Positions 45,451 to 58,598 of a stretch of DNA of 64,000 nucleotides are shown piece by piece. This DNA is from Polyodon spathula (lineage: Eukaryota > Chordata > Actinopteri > Acipenseriformes > Polyodontidae). Made by a program: the position numbers and the translations under genes. Under the pieces are notes generated by a model, which saw nothing but the letters and a program-made list of their open reading frames with translations, made no database searches and was not told where the DNA came from. The stretch is taken from contig NC_054535.1 in the NCBI RefSeq assembly GCF_017654505.1, positions 48,630,848 to 48,694,847 on the forward strand, given 5' to 3'. The number at the start of each line of letters is the position of its first letter. Within the stretch, counting starts at the first letter, position 1.

Positions 45451-45614
45451 AGAACATCAGAAAGTTTACAAACGAGAGGAGGCCATTCGGCCCATCTTGC
45501 TCGTTTGGTTGTTAGTAGCTTATTGATCCCAAAATCTCATCAAGCAGCTTCTTGAAGGATCCCAGGGTGTCAGCTTCAACAACATTACTGGGGAGTTGAT
45601 TCCAGACCCTCAAT
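45451..45614 (-). mobile_element. CR1-like LINE 3' tail, short copy
   Basis: This is the reverse complement of about 7372-7535 of the 5180-7540 LINE, with the 3' end at left. Only the last codons of ORF2 and the 3' UTR remain. Confidence 0.88.
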
Positions 45615-46439
45615 TTCATTGTTCCTCCTGCTCAGAATAGAATCACATATTACTCTGATCTCTCCAAACGAATGTCACCTTTTTGGAGACGCTTAACTTC
45701 AAATAACTTGTATCTCCCAGGACCACACACGTATCTGTTCTTGTGTCTGTGTCTGTTTCTTAATCTAATCAAGAATCACTTTTAAATTTCCAAAGACCAT
45801 TTGGCATTCATTGTTTATACAAAGTTCTTAAACCTTAAACCTAGTCTGCAGACAAGTCTGTAGAGGAGAGGAATTGAAAAACTGTGAGGAATCAAAAAAC
45901 AGATACATTCCAACCATCTGTATTAGTAAAATGATAAATTATATTCAATCATTAATTTTCCCCACAACACTGAAGGTTGTGCATCAGTCGCAGTATATTG
46001 CATTACTGTTGTAATAGCTTGTACTGCAGATCAAATGCTGGTAAGCAATTCAACAGTGCTCTGTGTGGTTTGACTAGCATTTGAGGCCCTGGGTGCTCTG
46101 AAGCTGTATTAATTTGTTAAATGGTGTGAGCAGGAGGAGGGACTCATGTTGTTCGGCACATGTTGGCTCGCACTATAAAAATGTTTGAGTCTGCAGACAT
46201 TGAGTCCTTACAACATGTCATTAAATAACTTGATGATACTCTAACTCAGGATTGTAGGAATAACAAGAAGCCAGCCTTGTCAGATGGTCGCTCATCAGAC
46301 ATATTATAGCCCTTACCACCCATGTCACCAACAATATGACAAACATATTTGACCTTTAACTCACATCTAGAGGTGCCTATCAGTATATTTACTGGACGCA
46401 TGTAACAGATGTAGAAGAGTCTCTACTGAAAATTGCAAG
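45615..46439. other. No recognisable gene
   Basis: Nothing recognised. Part of it may belong to the element that carries the next pseudogene. Confidence 0.4.
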
Positions 46440-47710
46440 ACGTCTGGCATCAAAACAGTTGCTAACATGGCCAAGAAGGCCAAATTTAAGTCTGGCAAGG
46501 GCGGGACAATCACAACAGCTATCAGTCCAGGATTTTTTTACTCAGAGCCCTGTCCTTAGCAAGATACAGAGATGGTGTTTCAATGGCAACTGTTCTCAGT
46601 CACCCAATAACACCTGTGCCTATGTCCTTCTTCCATGCCGATAGAACAATACAAAAAAACAGACAAACCTGAATTTGGGTATCAGCTGGAAACTCCAGCT
46701 GAAAGAATTCATGAGCTATGAGGAAACAAAGAAACCACAGTGTACATCAGAGATGCCATGGCTGTCATTCAAATAATGGCTAGACACAAATTCCACACAT
46801 TCGATGAATTGGCTGCTAGGTACTTGAGGCAGGTCCTAAAAGGATTTGACAAAACTAGTTCTGTAATCAAAGTCTTTGACAGATAAGACAACAGCAACTC
46901 TGTGAAAACTGCAGAAAGATAGCGCCGTACAGGATCTAAGGTTGGATGCAAGCAATACCAGGTGATTGGTTTACCTGTGCTTCCTTGAAAAAAAAAATTC
47001 TAAACATGGCAGCTAACAAGCAGTCACTTGCAAAAGTCCTCTCTGAATGTGCGGTTCAAAATTCACATGAAAGTGTAGGATCACACACAACACAAACACT
47101 TCTGCTGGAGGCTTTTCCAATGGTGAATTAGCAAAGTCCATCACCAGTAGAAGTATTGAAGAAGCCCAAGACTTGTACAGTACTCATAAGGAAGTGGACA
47201 CAAGGATGCTTCTACATGTTGTATGTGCCAACATGTCTTTTGAATCTCTTGGTGTCAAAAGAATTATAATAATTGGGTCACTGGATACAGATGTTTTGGT
47301 CCTTGCTGTTCATTGCTTTCCAAAAATTGAGCACATGGATAATTACCAGCGCATCTGACAAGCGTTGCTTCTACCGGTGTATGCAATCTGCGATGCACTC
47401 ACTCCTGACTTCTTCAACATGCTTCCTGCTGTACACGCATTAACAGGATGTGATTCTGTGTCATCTCTATTTGGTATTGGGAAAATTGGGTTTAATGTTG
47501 TCAAAACAAAGGGCGCTTACTGCTTTACATTATCAAATTGGAAGACAGTGATGAACAAGCTGCAATTTCTGCAGCAAGAAAATTAGTAGCAGTGCTGTAT
47601 GTGCGAGAAAGAAAAGGAGACCCACAGACAATTGGAGACATTGTAATGGATAAAAACAATTGGCTTACCTTGATGGAACGGGTCAATTTGTTTAACTTGA
47701 AAAAGGCTTG
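46440..47710 (+). pseudogene. Mobile-element protein with PIN/XPG-like nuclease signature, inactivated
   Basis: Broken frames read together as one protein type. First comes a segment with IRDAMAVIQIMARHKF and DELAARYLRQVLKGF (46745-46870). Then EVDTRMLLHVV (47191), GSLDTDVLVLAV (about 47275) and LPAVHALTGCDSVS (about 47421). The last three resemble in order and spacing the acidic motifs of PIN/XPG-type nucleases. This protein type recurs in many animal genomes as repeats. I suspect a DNA-transposon accessory gene, possibly of the Academ group, but that is unproven. Stops and frameshifts occur, including TGA at 47356-47358. Terminal repeats were not identified. Confidence 0.6.
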
Positions 47711-48489
47711 ACACAGTCTAAAGTAAGTGACTTTTAAAAACCACACTAAAAAAAAAAAGTATGGTACTTACGTGCAAGTTTTGCACAAATGAAGGCTGAC
47801 AAACTAAAGCATCAGTTTTGTAAACAGCAGAATTTTTTTTTTTTTTACTTTTTTTTTTTTTTTTAACTGCTTAAAAAAGAATGCTGTTGAGCTTAAATTG
47901 CTTTGTAAAATAAATAGATGGCATCGTTCAATGGGGGATAGTATTCAGCAGGCTTACAGTCGTGCCACAAATGTTCAAATGACCAGTACAGTAAAAAAAA
48001 AGAACAACAACAACAAAAAAATCATACGCTTACGGAATTGTTGTTTGGGTGATTTTTTAAGTATAAACTGTTCCTCAAAAGTAACCCATGTATGTATCAT
48101 ACAGACGAGAAAAGATTATTTAACAATATTTTTCAATATTTTAACAATATGATTTTTTTTTTCTATCTGTGTGCTTTCTTAGTGTGCCTCATGTAATTAT
48201 ATATGGATAATGATAACTCGACAATAGCTGTCTATATGACGTGTGCTACTGTTTTTTTGTGTTTGCCTCAATTGCAGTCTCTAAATTTAATATTTCTATT
48301 TTTCCCCTTTTATCTAATTCCAGATGTATTGATATTAAATTGGAGTGTCTAGTTCGTACACCTTATTGGCTGCATAAAATAAAATGCATTGTCATACATT
48401 AATTAAAATTAATTGGTAACGTATATATATATATATATATAATCGTTATTATCTACTATATCATATAACATCATATATCTATAACATAT
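47711..48489. other. No recognisable gene
   Basis: T-rich and A-rich runs and a short (TA)n at 48422-48441. Confidence 0.5.
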
Positions 48490-51400
48490 CTGAAGAGTCC
48501 TTAATAGACTTGGAGCTGGATGAATCAGTACACAGGATAGTACCATCTATGTTGCCTACATTATCTGGGGTACTGCCACTAGGGTTTTATTTATTTATTC
48601 CGGTTGTGGAGTCTATGAAGGCTACTCTTAAAGAAACTAAAAAAAAATGCAACAACAGGTTCAAAGTGAACAGACAATGGTTAGCAAGGTGAACTCTGCT
48701 CCAGGATTTAATGTAAAGATTAAACAGTATTTGGAGAACTTAATACAGCAGTTAGCAAAAGAAAATTGGTTGTTGGTAGAGCAAGTTAATAATGTACTTT
48801 TAGATAGTATAAGCAGAGGAAGGAACTGGGAAATGTATAGAAGTAGTAAAGTGGAATACACAACAGTTGCAGTTAGAAGTTCAGCAGTAAGGTCAGATTG
48901 GCAATCAGAAGTTGCAAGATGTAGTGATAGAAGCAATCAAAGAGGTTAATAAAAATCAGCAGTAGTTAAGTGTAGACTTAAGAACATTAAGCAGCAAATG
49001 CATACTGATCTGGAAGAACTACTTCAGCAGATGGACCTAGGGATGACACTGACCCTTTGCTTTATTTATCTGAATGTAAGGACTTTCTTGCATTGCTTCC
49101 TATGAGAAATGAAGAAATCTTGGCTACATTGAGAAGTGTCTTACATGGAACTGCTTGCGTTTGGTAGGAGATAGCCAGAACTCAAATTTCCAATTGGGAT
49201 GAGTTTGAGGCAAGCTTTATGACTGCTTTCTTGTCTAAAGAATATGAAGACGAATTAGAAGGAAAATAATGTATTTCAAACTTTGCTTTTACTTATAAAG
49301 CTTTTTGTAAGAGATGGAAACCAACTAATTCTGAAAGTGAAGTAGTCAAATTGCTTTTGAATAATATGAATCCCTACCTCACTAGTCAGTTGTGTGGAAG
49401 AGTTATACCAGATGCAATGCGATTTTTTTTAACTTGGTTGCTCAATGCTCTAGTTTGACACTCATCAAACTGCAAAAAATAGGATGCAATCCTATTTTGT
49501 GCTGCTCCAGTGCCACTCCGTGCCATGCCATTTCATTTTGACGCATCACTGCATTGTTCTTCTTGCCATATTATATCGGGTGGGTAGCAACCTTTCATCT
49601 AATTAGGTCACCAGCTTGAAAAGGATCAAGAACATCAACAAGCATTTGAACAAAAGAAGATACTAGGTAAAACCAGAAGCAATATTGGAAAAGCTCAAAT
49701 AAATGAAATTCTGGAAAAAGTGAAGAACCTGCCCATGGCTATAGTTGAAAAATGCCTCTTGTCTTATGTTGGAGATGACACGAAGCCCATCCCTCCTGTC
49801 CTCAATTTTTTAGTACTGAACAAAGTCAAGTGGGAGAGATAGCCCATTTTAAAACACATTTTAGTACATAAAGTGAAAAAAGGATTTGCCCGGCCAAAAG
49901 GAAGTAACACAGTTACTACTGTAGTGGAAAATTGGTCTTGTCTACAAGAGCCATCAACTTAAGACCAACCAGCATGTGCAAGCAGGAAATGTTCCAGTTG
50001 TTCTTAGACATCTGGTTGTGCCTTTAACTGTACTGAGAGCACGTATACCTTGTTACATGAGTAACTGTGGGAGAAATTTAAAGAACCCCAAGAAGTTGTA
50101 AACACATGGCAAGGCAAACCTTTGCATGTGGCCAATGGAGAAGCTGCTCACCCTTTTGGGTTACAAAGTATTAGAGTATTGTATGCATGGATTATTATGG
50201 ACTGTACCAACTGTAGTTCTTGATACTGACAAATTGGTCTGTCCTTAGATTCTTAGACTGGATTTTATTTGTATAAGTGGACAACAGAGTGATGCTAAAA
50301 ATCAGCAGTACTGGTTCTCTTTTGACAAGTGTCAAAGAAGATATTATTTTCAGCCTGGCATTTGTCAAAGTGATGCATGGATAGACCTTGATGAGGCTGG
50401 TTGTAATCATCCACCTAGTGCATCATTGTTTACCTCAGCACTACCAATTAAAGTGACATGTTCCTCAATTGCCCTTACCTCTGTGGAGGAGACATCTGTT
50501 TTAATCCAATCTGTGGTGAGTGATTGGACCGACCACCATGCAGAGGTGTTATTACATCTTCTGGAAGCTAACCCAGAGTTTGTACCACAAAACTTGGACG
50601 CACTTACTTATTAAAACACGAGATTATTAACACCATTTCCAAAAAACAAATCATAAAAGATCAAATTGAAGACATGCTAGGTAAAGGTATCATTGAACCC
50701 TCCAAAGAAGGACGGAACTCAACTTTTCTGTGTGGACTACAGGAAGTTGAATGCTCGCAGTGAGGATGATGCATTTCCTTTGCCCACTGTTGGTGAGATA
50801 TTGGAGTCTCTTTCAAGAGCTTACATTTTCACCACTCTAGACCATAACAGTGGCTAATGGCAGGTTCAAATAGATCCTGAAAGTAAAGCCAAAACTGCTT
50901 TTGTTTCGCCGTATGGATTATTTTAATTCAAAGTGATGCCCTTAGGGCTAAAGAATGCTACTGCAACCTTCCAGAGGCGAATGGACTTGGTTCTCAAAGA
51001 GTTACTTGGACATAATTGTCTGGTGTATTTGGATGACATCATCTATTCATCTAATGTTCATCAGCATCTTCAGGACATTCAGTTGGTCTTTGACAGATTA
51101 CAAAATGCAGGTCTTACCTTAAAACTTAAAAAAATTGCCAGTTTTCTAAACACCAGATCAAGTTCCTGGGGAATATAGTCAGAAAAGACAATGTCCATGC
51201 GGATCCCCAAAAAACTGAAGATTTCTTTGTATGGCAGATTGGTACCATCGTTTTGTGCCTATTTTTTCTCAAATTGCAGAGCCGTTAAATGCCTTAAAGA
51301 AAAAAGGAACCACATTTCAATGGTCTGCAGAATGTCGGCAAGCCTTTCAAACACTGAAGGACCAATTAACTACTTCCCCCATACTGGGACACCCAAACCC

Positions 51401-52835
51401 ACAATTTCCATTAGTGGTGTATACTGATGTCAGTTCTTCTGGATTGGGGGCCATATTGGCACAATGGCCTCCATCTTTAGCATCTTTAGTGCCTAGCTGT
51501 GGTTTGGGCTCTTGATAAATAGTGACACTACTTAGAAGGAAAGCCATTTGTTGTTGTGACTGATCATTCTGCTTTGTTATGTGTTTTTAATACCACTAGG
51601 TCTAACTCCCAGCTTATTCGATGGGCTTTGAGGTTGCAATAATTTACTTTCATTATAGAGTACCGAAAGGGTAAATTAAATTGTATCCCAGATGCTTTGT
51701 CAAGAGCTGTTTTAACCTGACAGTGCTGTAGTAGGAGTGTATACTCATCGGCAGCAGGCCCAGGAAGAAAAGTTTGTGCTTTTTCACTTGACAGACAAAG
51801 ACATCTGGAAAGCTCAGAAAGAGGAGCCAGAAATACAACAGGTGTATCACAATCTTTTAACTGTGGAAGAGAACTCAATTGTTTATGAGCATGGCTTTGA
51901 GAATATTGTAGATAAAGTAAATCACAAGATAGAACATCCAATCCATGGTTCTCATTATCAAATCTATGTTTCAAAATGTCTTTGTGCTATTGTCTTGAAT
52001 GCTTACCATGACAATACCCTGGTCATTTCGGAAGATACAAGACCAAAAAAAGAATCATGGAAGTAGCTTTTTGGCCCAAGATGTGGAAAGATGTGATAGC
52101 ATATGTGCAAAAATATTCAATATGTCAAGCTTATAAGCCTGAAAATCATAAATCTGCAGGAAAGCTTCAACAGACAGAGGTGTAATAACCTTGGGAAATG
52201 CTGGGCTTGGATGGGTCCTCTACCCCAAAGTGCTAGAGGGAATATTCAGTTGTTGATGGTAGATTATTACATTCGGTGGGTAGAACTTTTTCCTTTAAGA
52301 AATGCTACAGCTGAAACATTAGTAGAGTTCTTGTGCTCAAAGCCAGGTGGCTATCATCCCCAAACTTTGAACTTTGAATCATACTTTGAAGGCAATGAAG
52401 GCGTCTTACATTGGAGAACAGCATAAGAAGTGGGACCTGTACTTGAGTTTCGCTATGCTATTAACTCTGCCTTTCAGGAATCCAGGATACTTGTCTGCAG
52501 ATCTGGGATGTCGACTGAAGGGACCAATTGAAAAGGTTTAGGAGGGTGCTGCCAATAAAGAGTCACAAACTTCATACAGTGTAGCTGCAAAGCTCAGAAC
52601 ATGCTAACCATAATCTGGAAAAAAGCTTGTAAAAGGCAAAGACAAAACTATAACAAACATCGACAAGATGTGATGTACCAAGTAAAGGATCGAGTTTGGA
52701 TGAAAACTCATCCTGTTTCAAGTGCATCAGGAGGCTATCCTGCCAAATTAGCTCCTCGATGGAAGGGTCCTGTCACCCGGGCCCTTTACTTCCATGGAAA
52801 GAGGTGCAATTACAATAGCAACTGTAAATCATAAT
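48490..52835 (+). pseudogene. Decayed Ty3/gypsy gag-pol, conventional order
   Basis: Fragments in several frames follow the standard order. Gag: NWDEFEASFMTAFL and YKAFCKRWKPT near 49190-49330, LGHQLEKD near 49605. Protease-like remnants lie near 50200-50330. Reverse transcriptase: KGIIEPSKEG near 50680, FCVDYRKLNAR near 50730, MPLGLKNATATFQR near 50935 and YLDDII near 51025. RNase H: VVYTDVSSSGLGAILAQ near 51415, EYRKGKLNCIPDALSR near 51660. Integrase: zinc-finger remnant near 52000-52130, then GPLPQSARGNIQLLMVDYY near 52215. A tail with APRWKGPV lies near 52750. There are many stops and frameshifts, and the integrase core after its first aspartate is deleted. An unrelated insert seems to split gag at about 49455-49585. 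LTRs were not identified. Confidence 0.82.
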
Positions 52836-53490
52836 TGGAATGCCCAATAGAAATACAAAAAATAAAAATACCTGAAATAGCTACTTGCACATTTTTTGAG
52901 GGCTTTACATCATGGCTTTTGTGTTTTTAAGGATAGAACAATGAAAAAGCTAACTTCTTACACAACAAAACAAACCTTGTTTTCAAACCAAAAAAAGGAA
53001 AAAAGGTTGTTATCAGCATAATAGCTAGTGGTTTCAGGGAGACTCTAAAGTAGTGAATGCTGCTGAATGATGGATATCAGTCTCTCACTAATTTGACCCC
53101 TGCTATTCTGAAACTACATATAATCCAAATCACACATCATAATAAAATATTTACTGCAAGTAGCTGTGGAAGTAGTGTATGAATTATCTTGGTTAGGTTA
53201 AAGTAGCTTTTGGGATACACACCCCTGAACAGTGTCTGGTTAAACTAGTTTGTATTAGCACACATCTGTGGTTGCTTGTTCTTAAAAACAATAAATGTGG
53301 GTAAACATGAAAATGAAGTGAAACAAGTTGGCACAACTGGCTGTACTTTCATAAAATGACTATTAGCAATTAGGAAGATATTTAAATACAAAGTAATAAA
53401 TATGGTTGTGGCAGGCTGGCGAACTGAACAAGGACCAAAACATGTTAACTCCTGGTCCTAGTTCTGCATGTGACAGAGAACCTTTGATTC
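52836..53490. other. No recognisable gene
   Basis: Nothing recognised; LTR sequence of the preceding element may be hidden here. Confidence 0.4.
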
Positions 53491-54232
53491 GGCCTCCCAT
53501 GAGAGTTATTAAACTATACAGCAGTGTTTTCAAAAAACTGTATAGTATCAAGGTCCACCGTGGCACTTTCAGATTATTCCTTGTCCCCACTGCTCCAAAC
53601 CATGGACATGCTCCACTCTAGTGAGTACAGAATATGATGTTTAGTAAATGGCAGGAGAATAAATGCAATTAAAATGGTTAGTTTCAAAAGGAAAATAGAT
53701 AGAGTTAAAATAGCTAATACAAAATCCCTTATAAAATGTGAGAAAAATGTACGGTAGGTTATTACAATTTTTTTATGCATGTGTAGCGTGCACGGGGGAA
53801 GGCAGCAGCAGGGCTGGTAGATGACGTAATCACATACAAAGACATAAGCCAGATATACGCTCCTTGCAAAAAGGCCTCCCATGAGAGTTTTAAACTATAC
53901 AGCAGTGTTTTCAAAAAACTGTATAGTATCAAGGTCCACCGTGGCACTTTCAGATTATTCCTTGTCCCCACTGCTCCAAACCATGGACATGCTCCACTCT
54001 AGTGAGACAGAATATGATGTTTAGTAAATGGCAGGAGAATAAATGCAATTAAAATGGTTAGTTTCAAAAGGAAAATAGATAGAGTTAAAATAGCTAATAC
54101 AAAATCCCTTATAAAATGTGAGAAAAATGTATATTATATAATTTATATATAGCGTGCACGGGGGAAGGCAGCAGCAGGGCTGGTAGATGACGTAATCACA
54201 TACAAAGACATAAGCCCACTATACGCTCGTTG
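53491..54232. repeat. Tandem duplication, two units of ~382 and ~360 bp
   Basis: Unit 1 (53491-53872) and unit 2 (53873-54232) both start GGCCTCCCATGAGAGTT and are nearly identical. The main difference is a rewritten, shorter AT-rich stretch near 54130-54150 compared with 53750-53785. Overlapping frames repeat accordingly and have no known domain. Confidence 0.9.
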
Positions 54233-54233
54233 C

Positions 54234-54362
54234 AAAGGAGCCAGCTGTTTTGTACAGCGTTACCGGCGCTATGCTTCAGTGCGAGAGGTCTTGGGTTCAC
54301 GCCTGCCCTCCGCCTGTGTGTGGCTTGTCTCACCCTGTGTGATGCACTTCCCTGCGGGAACT
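54234..54362. repeat. Dispersed repeat, copy 2 (SINE-like, uncertain)
   Basis: Second copy of the repeat at 20015-20153, in the same orientation, directly after the tandem duplication. Confidence 0.5.
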
Positions 54363-55920
54363 GGCTTCTTTGAGATATGAGTCTGGCTTCTTTGAGATAT
54401 GAGTTTCCAGAAACATTTTCCTTTGACCAATCAGGAAAGTATGGTACTGATTTCTTAAGCAAGTTGACAATTCACAGATAGTTTTAACACATGCAAAAAA
54501 ACAAACATGATCATTCATGTGTTACTTAAAAATAAAATATCCCAAAAAGGTTACCTGAATGGTGGGCTAAGGCACTGTGCACAACACACTACAGGTGGGT
54601 TCAAGTTAGCATGTCAGTGTATAAAGTGTGTATTTTCAAATAATATTTCACTCAGAACAAGTTCCTGTACCATATGCATACACCTAATTTGGATGGAGAA
54701 TGGACTGCTTAGTTAGTTTCTTTGAGAAACAGATATGTGCCTATTCAGAGAAGCCAGGTGATATAATTTACTGACAGTGGTAACTTTAAAACATATTTTT
54801 ATATAAGGCAGCTTTTATTTATATATATGTCTAGTAGGTTAAAAAAAAAAAAAAAAAAACAAGCCCAGATCATCTAGTCCTCTGGCAAAGTCCTAGTATT
54901 CATGTTTTGGATACTTATCTCTCCCTCTGTGAAATGTACAGTGATTGAAGAGTGTGATGAATAATCCACATAAATCACAGGGAACCAGATAAATAATATA
55001 TAAAAAATCTATTCAAGTTCAAATTAAGATTTTTTTTTTTTTTTTTTTTTACATTACTTTACTGATTTGTCAGGGTTGTTTTGTAAGTTCTGTTTTTTTG
55101 TTAGTTCGGTTAATTAAGTCATGTTTTATGGTAATTAAGTTGGGGCCAGCTAATATTTCAGATGGTATGCATAATAAGAAACATACTATGAATTAAATGT
55201 GAATTGCATTAAAAAAAAATAGTGCTAACAACGACTTTGTAAAATGTTGGAATAATATTACAGAAATATCCACATTTTTTATTCTTGCTTTTTTTTTTTT
55301 TTTTTTTTAAATCTCTGAGGTTGAAAAAATGTAATTAATTATGAAATGTTTCACTTAAAATCCCCCCTAGCACAACAGTGATTTGTTAATGTGCTGTACT
55401 AACGTTGTGCCAATACGCTACCACAACTACTAATTTAATTGTATTTTATAATTTTCACAACATACTATTATGTGTTTTGTTTTATGGTTACCCCTCCTCA
55501 CTTAACAATGAATTCATCGGTATCAACAGCTTCATTGTAACAGGCACTTCAAGTTAAAACAAAATGTGTCTGATAATTTTTTTTTTTTTTTTAAATGCGA
55601 TTCTTAGCTCCAAACAAATTCAGTTTTCAACTATGATAATCATTATAAGAGAAGTACTGGACTTTTGTATTAATACACTATCCAATAGTGGGATTTGATG
55701 CTATGTGCTTTATTAACTTAGCTATACAGAAGGTTTGGCATCCTTCTAAGATTTCAGTGGTTTAATCAGTGAAAGTTTGGAGGTGTATATATCTCGACTA
55801 TGTAACATATTTGTAATTTTGCATTTTTAAATAAATGTTAAACAGATTCAAATAGTTGAGATTACTAACAGAAGTCTGATGCGATAATGTACTTTTGACA
55901 ACACACACACATACATACAC
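54363..55920. other. No recognisable gene
   Basis: AT-rich sequence with several long A or T runs. No domain or clear terminal repeat. Confidence 0.5.
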
Positions 55921-57140
55921 ACATTGAGTGTACAAAACATTAGGAACACCTTCCTAATATTGAGTTGCACACCCTTTTGCCCTCAGAACAGCTTCAATTT
56001 GTCGGGGCATGGACTCTACAAGGTGTCAAAAGCATTCCACAGGGATGCTGGCCCATGTTGACTCCAGTGCTTCCCATAGTTGTGTCAAGTTGGCTGGCAG
56101 TGGATCTCTACTCCGAATAGCTCATTCCATCTCATCCCACAGATGCTCAATTGGAGTGAGATCTGGTGACTGGGCAGGCCACTGCAGTAAGATGAATTCA
56201 CTGTCATGTTCATGGAACCATTCCTGGACAATCCTACACTTGTGGCATGGGGTATTATCCTGCTGAAAAAAATCCATTAGCAGATGGATACACTGCTGCC
56301 ATGAAGGGATGTTCAGATATCCTGTGGCATTCAAACTCCACTTTTATCAAGGGTCCCAATGTGTGCCATGAAAACACACCCCTCACCTTCACACCACCAC
56401 CACCAGCCTGCAATGTTGACACGCGGCATGATGGATGCATGTACTCATGTGGTTTTCTCCATACCCTAGTCCTCCCATCAGCGTGAAACAGCAGGAACCG
56501 GGATTCATCCGACCAGGCAATGTTTTTCCAGTGCTCCAGTGACCAGTTTTTTCGTTCCTTAGCCCACTGCAACTGCAGTTTCTTGTGTTTTGCTGAAAGA
56601 AGTGGAACTCTGTTAGGTCGTCAGCTGCCATACCCCATTTGTCTCAAGGTGCGTCGAGTTGCGCATTCTTTTATGGGTCTTTCGGCACCAATGTTGTACT
56701 GGACTGTCAGTTGACTAACTGTAGCCCGTCTGTTCCTCTGCACAATTCATGTCAGCCTCCTTTGGCCTCTTTCATCAATGAGCCGTTTTTGACCACTGGT
56801 CTGCCGTTGGCTGGATGTCCTTTGGGTGGTGGACCATCCTTGATACACACGGGAAACTGTTTAGCATGAAAAACCCAGCAGAGTTGCAGTTCTTGACGCA
56901 CTCAAACTGGCCCACCTAGCACCATATCCTGTTCCAAAGCACTTAAATATTTTGTCTTGCGCAATTACCCTCTGAATGGCATACATACACAATCCATGTC
57001 TCAATTGTGTCAAGGCTTAAAAACCCTTCTTTAACCTGTCTCCCCTTCATCTACACTGATTGAAGTGGATTTAACAGGTTACATCAATAAGGGATCATAG
57101 CTTTCACCTGGATTCACTTTGTCAGTCTATTTCACTGAGT
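55921..57140 (-). mobile_element. Tc1-like transposon, third family, one end missing
   Basis: The left terminus (GAGTGTACAAAACATTAGGAA) is clear. Transposase sequence fills 55935-56950 on the minus strand, and the usual 5' non-coding part reaches about 57130 (CACCTGGATTCACTTTGTCA). The inverted right terminus expected next is absent, with unrelated sequence beginning instead. Confidence 0.8.
55935..56950 (-). pseudogene. Tc1-type transposase, inactivated
   Basis: Three overlapping minus-strand frames carry the catalytic domain: WSDESRFLLF (first D) near 56500, [10 protein letters not shown] (second D) near 56255, and [15 protein letters not shown] (E) near 56135. A C-terminal part follows ([16 protein letters not shown]). 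A frameshift near 56300 splits the domain and a stop follows DEME at 56122. The N-terminal helix-turn-helix part is recognisable only in broken frames up to about 56950. This family differs from the copies at 12456 and 24837. Confidence 0.85.
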
Positions 57141-58194
57141 GCGATAATTCCTCTAGCGAAAAATATACTTGAACTTTGACCCATTCAACTCTTTGAGACC
57201 ATCACTTTCAATTCAAACACAAAATGTCTCATTTTCAATCACTCGACAACACCCACAGTACAGAAATGTTCATTAGTGATTAACAAAATGGAAATACATA
57301 AAAATAAATTTTTTAAAGTAAAGCTGATACATTCATATCTTGTAATTTATGATGTCACAGAAACCCTATACCTTTATTTTCCGGGTAGATTTATGTATCC
57401 ATCTATTTATATATATATATATATTATATTAGATTATATATATCATAGTATAGTATTATATATATATATATATATAACAGGAATTGCATTAATTGGAACT
57501 TCTTTTGATGTGATGTTGTACGATAGGTCTATCTTAACAGAATATTTTCAATATGATTACATAAGATCATGAAGTGTATTTTTGTCTCAGTAAGATTCAT
57601 TATTCTTCAATTTGTCCCTGGAATTTGATGCATTTTGACCCATGGAATAATGTTAATCGAGTCTGACTGGAACTGGCCTCACTCCTCCAGGCATCCTATC
57701 CTTGAAATGACAGTTGACAGTGTGATGACATCAGAAATCTAGAAAAAATACAAAAGTACAAATATTTGCTATGATTGACAACAAAATTGTGAGTGTCACA
57801 TTTTCAGAAGACCTTGGCAAGCTAAAATCATATAGTTTGGTGATCACCATGTTGCTAAGATCTTGTAGGATAAAACCAAGTAATTGTTTGCTGTTCTTCA
57901 TAGTTTATGCATTATACTGTGTGTGTTAGCCTTAAGAATCTAAACAATGTATATTTAGTAACTATTATGGCTCTGGTGTTGGTCATATAAATGATACTTT
58001 TACATTGTAACAGGCCTAAAAAAGAAAGATAAACTTAATTCAACTAAAGCAGCACAAAAATAATTAATAGAGGATGATAAGACCAGCAGATATATGTTCA
58101 GGGAGTGTAATAATGAACAAAGTTGATTATATTAAAGCAGTAGAGACTGAAGTGCAAAATATAGATACATATGAAGTAATAGAAATTAATAAAG
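57141..58194. other. No recognisable gene; AT tracts
   Basis: Contains interrupted (TA)n at about 57411-57476; nothing else recognised. Confidence 0.5.
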
Positions 58195-58598
58195 CCCCTT
58201 TCACACTGGCATTCCTACCCGGGTCCTGCGTTTTGTAAAACCACATAACTGGGTTGAACCAGGTCCCAGCGACCCACCTCAGGATTTGGGTTGACACGCT
58301 TTGACCCGGGTTTAGCGAGATAAAATGTGTGACTGACGAAATAACAAACAGCCACACCTGCATAAAGGTTTTACGTCTGCAAGGAAAGCTTTTGTTTATT
58401 TTGTTTAGCCATATTTGTGTTGCGTGAGACACACCATGAACCAGATTGAGCAGAGATGATGAAGCTTTTGGGCAAAAGGTTCAATCCAGAGCTTGGATGG
58501 AGGCGTCTGTAACAAGCTGCTTCCTGGGCATTGATCCGTGTATTGTTTACTGACCTGGGTAGGTTCTAACCTGGGTAAGCATGCCACTGTGAAAGGGG
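58195..58598. mobile_element. MITE with CCCCTTTCACAC ends
   Basis: The left end CCCCTTTCACACTGGCATTC matches the reverse complement of the right end (CCCCTTTCACAGTGGCATGC) over about 20 bases, with further inverted matches inside (TACCCGGGT and TACCCAGGT). TAA lies near both edges and could be a Harbinger-type target duplication. A 101-codon minus-strand frame inside has no known domain. Confidence 0.7.

Noticed and set aside
57131..57141. Right terminal repeat of the third Tc1-like element at CACTGAGTG
   Set aside because: The short word is in the wrong orientation and the rest of the terminal repeat does not follow.
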